Below are positions 5,101 to 7,159 of a stretch of 7,159 bases of DNA, in pieces. The DNA comes from CAZSGN01 sp964606415. Lineage in GTDB: Bacteria; Bacteroidota; Bacteroidia; Bacteroidales; JBBRXJ01. Below the pieces are notes generated by a model. It did no database searches, was not told where the DNA came from, and was given only the letters and a program-made list of their open reading frames with translations. Each line of letters begins with the position of its first letter. Positions within the stretch are counted from its first letter, which is position 1. The stretch lies in the NCBI GenBank assembly GCA_964606415.1, contig CAZSGN010000147.1, positions 1 through 7,159 of the forward strand, written 5' to 3'. Both the position numbers and the translations under genes were made by a program.

Positions 5101-7023
5101 ATGGGAGAGAGCAATTACCAAATATTAAACCGGGTAGATTCACCTTCAGATTTAAAAAAGCTTGGATTGGATGAGTTGGTGCAGCTTAGCGAGGAATTGC
5201 GTCAGTTTATTATTGATGAGGTTTCTGAGAATCCGGGTCATTTAGGGGCCAGCTTGGGTGTTACTGAATTAACAATAGCATTGCATTACATTTATGAAAC
5301 ACCTAAAGATCAAATTGTCTGGGATGTAGGACATCAGGCATATGGACATAAGATTTTAACCGGGCGAAGAGATTTATTTCATACTAATCGGAAGTTAGGA
5401 GGAATCAGTGGCTTTCCCAAGAGAAGTGAAAGCCCTTATGATGCTTTTCAGGGCGGGCATGCTTCTGTCTCTATATCAGCTGCATTAGGAATGGCTACAG
5501 CCGCTAAAAAATTACAAAATGGGAAAAAGGTGGTTGCTGTTATTGGCGATGGTTCGTTGACTGGTGGAGTGGCTTTTGAAGGCTTAAATAATGCAGGATC
5601 TGATAATTCTGATATTTTAGTTATCCTCAATGATAACAATATGGCTATTGATCCGAATGTTGGAGCATTGAAAGAGTATCTTGTTGATATCACTACGAGC
5701 AAAACATATAACTGGATAAAAAATTTAATTTGGCATTTATTAGGAGGTTTAACCAAAACAATACCTTATAGCCGTCGTTTTTTTCAAAATATAGAGCAGT
5801 CTATCAAGACTTTTTTTCTCAAGAAAAGCGAATTGTTTGAAGCTTTAAATTTTCGTTATTTTGGTCCTGTTGACGGCCATGACATTGCTCATCTTACTCG
5901 TTTATTGGAAGATCTTAAAGATATTCCGGGCCCGAAATTATTGCACTGCGTAACTCAAAAAGGAAAAGGCTTTAAGCAGGCCGAGCTTAATCAGACCATT
6001 TGGCATGCTCCTGGTAAATTTGATAAAATCACCGGGGAATTAATTACTATACAAAAGAAACATGCCGAACCTCCGAAATACCAGGATGTTTTTGGACATA
6101 CCTTGTTAGAACTTGCGCGGCGTAATGAAAAAATTATTGGCATTACGCCGGCTATGCCCACTGGTTCATCGATGAATATCATGATGAAAGAAATGCCTGA
6201 TCGTGTTTTTGATGTTGGTATTGCAGAGCAACATGCTGTTAGTTTTTCTGCAGGGCTTGCCACTCAGGGATTGATTCCTTTTTGTAATATTTATTCCACT
6301 TTTATGCAACGTGCATATGATCAGGTTATTCATGATGTTGCTATTCAAAACCTTAACGTTGTTTTTTGTCTTGATCGCGCAGGCCTTGTGGGTGAGGACG
6401 GAGCTACGCATCATGGTGCTTATGATATTCCTTATTTTCGCTGTATTCCTAACATGATTATAGCATCACCAATGAACGAGGGAGAATTGCGAAATTTGAT
6501 GTTTACCGCTCAGAATGGAAGCCATGGTCCTTTTGCAATCCGCTATCCCAGGGGGCAAGGCGTTATGTCTGATTGGCAAAGACCATTCACTGAGCTAACT
6601 GTAGGGAAAGGTCGTTTATTGAAAGAAGGCGATGATGTTGCCATTCTGACAATAGGCCCCGTGGGGAATGATGCGCAAAAAGCAATTATAAGTCTGGGAG
6701 CAGACCAATATCGGTTTGCACACTATGATATGCGTTTTGTTAAGCCATTGGATGAGGAATTACTCCATACTGTATGCTGTAATTACAGACAAATTATTAC
6801 TATTGAAGATGGTGCGGTCAAGGGTGGTTTTGGTTCTTCTGTGCTGGAGTTTATTAATGAAAATGGTTATCATGTTCCTGTTAAAATGTTGGGGATTCCG
6901 GATCAATTTATTGAACAAGGGTCGTCAGATCAATTAAAAGAATTATGTGGTTATGACGTCGATGGAATAATGAATACATTAAAAAGTTATGTTAAATTTG
7001 GAGTCCTTAGTGATGCCATGTAA
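5101..7023 (+). CDS. dxs: 1-deoxy-D-xylulose-5-phosphate synthase, complete, 640 aa
   Basis: Cytoplasmic thiamine diphosphate enzyme that condenses pyruvate with glyceraldehyde 3-phosphate to give 1-deoxy-D-xylulose 5-phosphate and CO2. This is the first step of the MEP route to isoprenoids (quinones, undecaprenyl phosphate) and also feeds thiamine and pyridoxal synthesis. Visible motifs in order: NPGHLGASLG with H47 (E. coli H49); WDVGHQAYGHKILTGR at 74-89; the thiamine diphosphate/Mg motif GDGSLTGG at 149-156 with the NDNN end at 177-180; DVGIAEQHAV at 371-380 with catalytic E376; YSTFMQRAYDQV with Y398 and R404; GEDGATHHG with D433 and H437; and RYPRG at 481-485. The variable stretch at about 185-245 matches the flexible region of other DXS proteins. 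A transketolase C-terminal domain fills about 500-635. The length is normal and no key residue is missing. It is apparently transcribed alone from its own promoter, divergently from the OmpA-like gene. Confidence 0.98.
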   Translation: MGESNYQILNRVDSPSDLKKLGLDELVQLSEELRQFIIDEVSENPGHLGASLGVTELTIALHYIYETPKDQIVWDVGHQAYGHKILTGRRDLFHTNRKLGGISGFPKRSESPYDAFQGGHASVSISAALGMATAAKKLQNGKKVVAVIGDGSLTGGVAFEGLNNAGSDNSDILVILNDNNMAIDPNVGALKEYLVDITTSKTYNWIKNLIWHLLGGLTKTIPYSRRFFQNIEQSIKTFFLKKSELFEALNFRYFGPVDGHDIAHLTRLLEDLKDIPGPKLLHCVTQKGKGFKQAELNQTIWHAPGKFDKITGELITIQKKHAEPPKYQDVFGHTLLELARRNEKIIGITPAMPTGSSMNIMMKEMPDRVFDVGIAEQHAVSFSAGLATQGLIPFCNIYSTFMQRAYDQVIHDVAIQNLNVVFCLDRAGLVGEDGATHHGAYDIPYFRCIPNMIIASPMNEGELRNLMFTAQNGSHGPFAIRYPRGQGVMSDWQRPFTELTVGKGRLLKEGDDVAILTIGPVGNDAQKAIISLGADQYRFAHYDMRFVKPLDEELLHTVCCNYRQIITIEDGAVKGGFGSSVLEFINENGYHVPVKMLGIPDQFIEQGSSDQLKELCGYDVDGIMNTLKSYVKFGVLSDAM

Positions 7024-7124
7024 TCTTCCTTAAATTTATACTGGGTATTTTTCTTTGGTTCTACCACTAATTTAATGAAAGCTTGCAATTTGTTTATATG
7101 TAGGTAAAATATGGTTTAAGGTCG

Positions 7125-7144
7125 ATTGAGCGGAATCGCTCAAT
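7125..7144 (+). terminator. Stem-loop downstream of dxs, probable terminator
   Basis: ATTGAGCG (7125-7132) and CGCTCAAT (7137-7144) are perfectly complementary around a GAAT loop, with one further G-U pair possible outside. T-rich DNA (TTGGGTTGTATTTTA) follows to the window end. It lies 101 bp after the dxs stop, with no gene between. The U tract is interrupted by G residues, so an attenuating or protein-binding dyad for the next gene is an alternative. Confidence 0.5.
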
Positions 7145-7159
7145 TTGGGTTGTATTTTA

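Noticed and set aside
5448..5756. Minus-strand open frame of 102 codons inside dxs
   Set aside because: It lies wholly antisense to a highly conserved enzyme gene, with no independent support.
1..7159. CRISPR array, tRNA/rRNA genes, insertion sequence or transposase, defence system
   Set aside because: No regularly spaced direct repeats, no recognisable cloverleaf or rRNA segments, and no transposase, nuclease or toxin motifs were seen on either strand.

Overview
The window looks like chromosomal DNA from a member of the Bacteroidota, probably an uncultured or marine/anaerobic Bacteroidales-like lineage; the sequence does not allow a genus call. Support for the phylum: moderately AT-rich DNA; genes without strong Shine-Dalgarno sites; three upstream regions with a Bacteroidota-type -7 element (TAnnTTTG or one base off); exported proteins whose signal peptides end before Gln (TGQ, FSQ, YGQ); a TonB C-terminal domain joined to TPRs; and a radical SAM/SPASM protein of a type common in this phylum.

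Layout. Positions 1-190 are a T-rich leader with a good promoter candidate. Positions 191-2491 hold four tightly packed plus-strand genes for envelope proteins: an outer-membrane beta-barrel protein, an exported TonB-C/TPR protein, a small protein with an N-terminal membrane anchor and a helical/coiled-coil body, and an exported coiled-coil protein with a C-terminal membrane segment. Gene gaps are 4 bp, 1 bp and a 20 bp overlap, so they very likely form one operon. Converging on them, only 10 bp away, is a minus-strand pair: an OmpA/MotB-like lipoprotein (4506-3502) followed with an 11 bp overlap by a radical SAM/SPASM enzyme (3512-2502).

Positions 4507-5100 are a 594 bp divergent intergenic region. 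It has a promoter at each end and, between them, GC-richer repeat debris: an inverted pair of the widespread GTCATTGCGA...GAAGCAATCT type and a TCCGCC/GGCGGA hairpin. Positions 5101-7023 hold a complete dxs gene (1-deoxy-D-xylulose-5-phosphate synthase, first step of the MEP isoprenoid pathway). A perfect 8 bp stem-loop at 7125-7144 is the likely dxs terminator.

Functionally, dxs is a housekeeping gene unrelated to its neighbours. The most interesting part is the four-gene envelope cassette. Its barrel, periplasmic TonB-C/TPR and two oppositely anchored coiled-coil proteins could form a complex linking inner and outer membranes. That is inference from topology and gene order; I do not recognise it as a named system.
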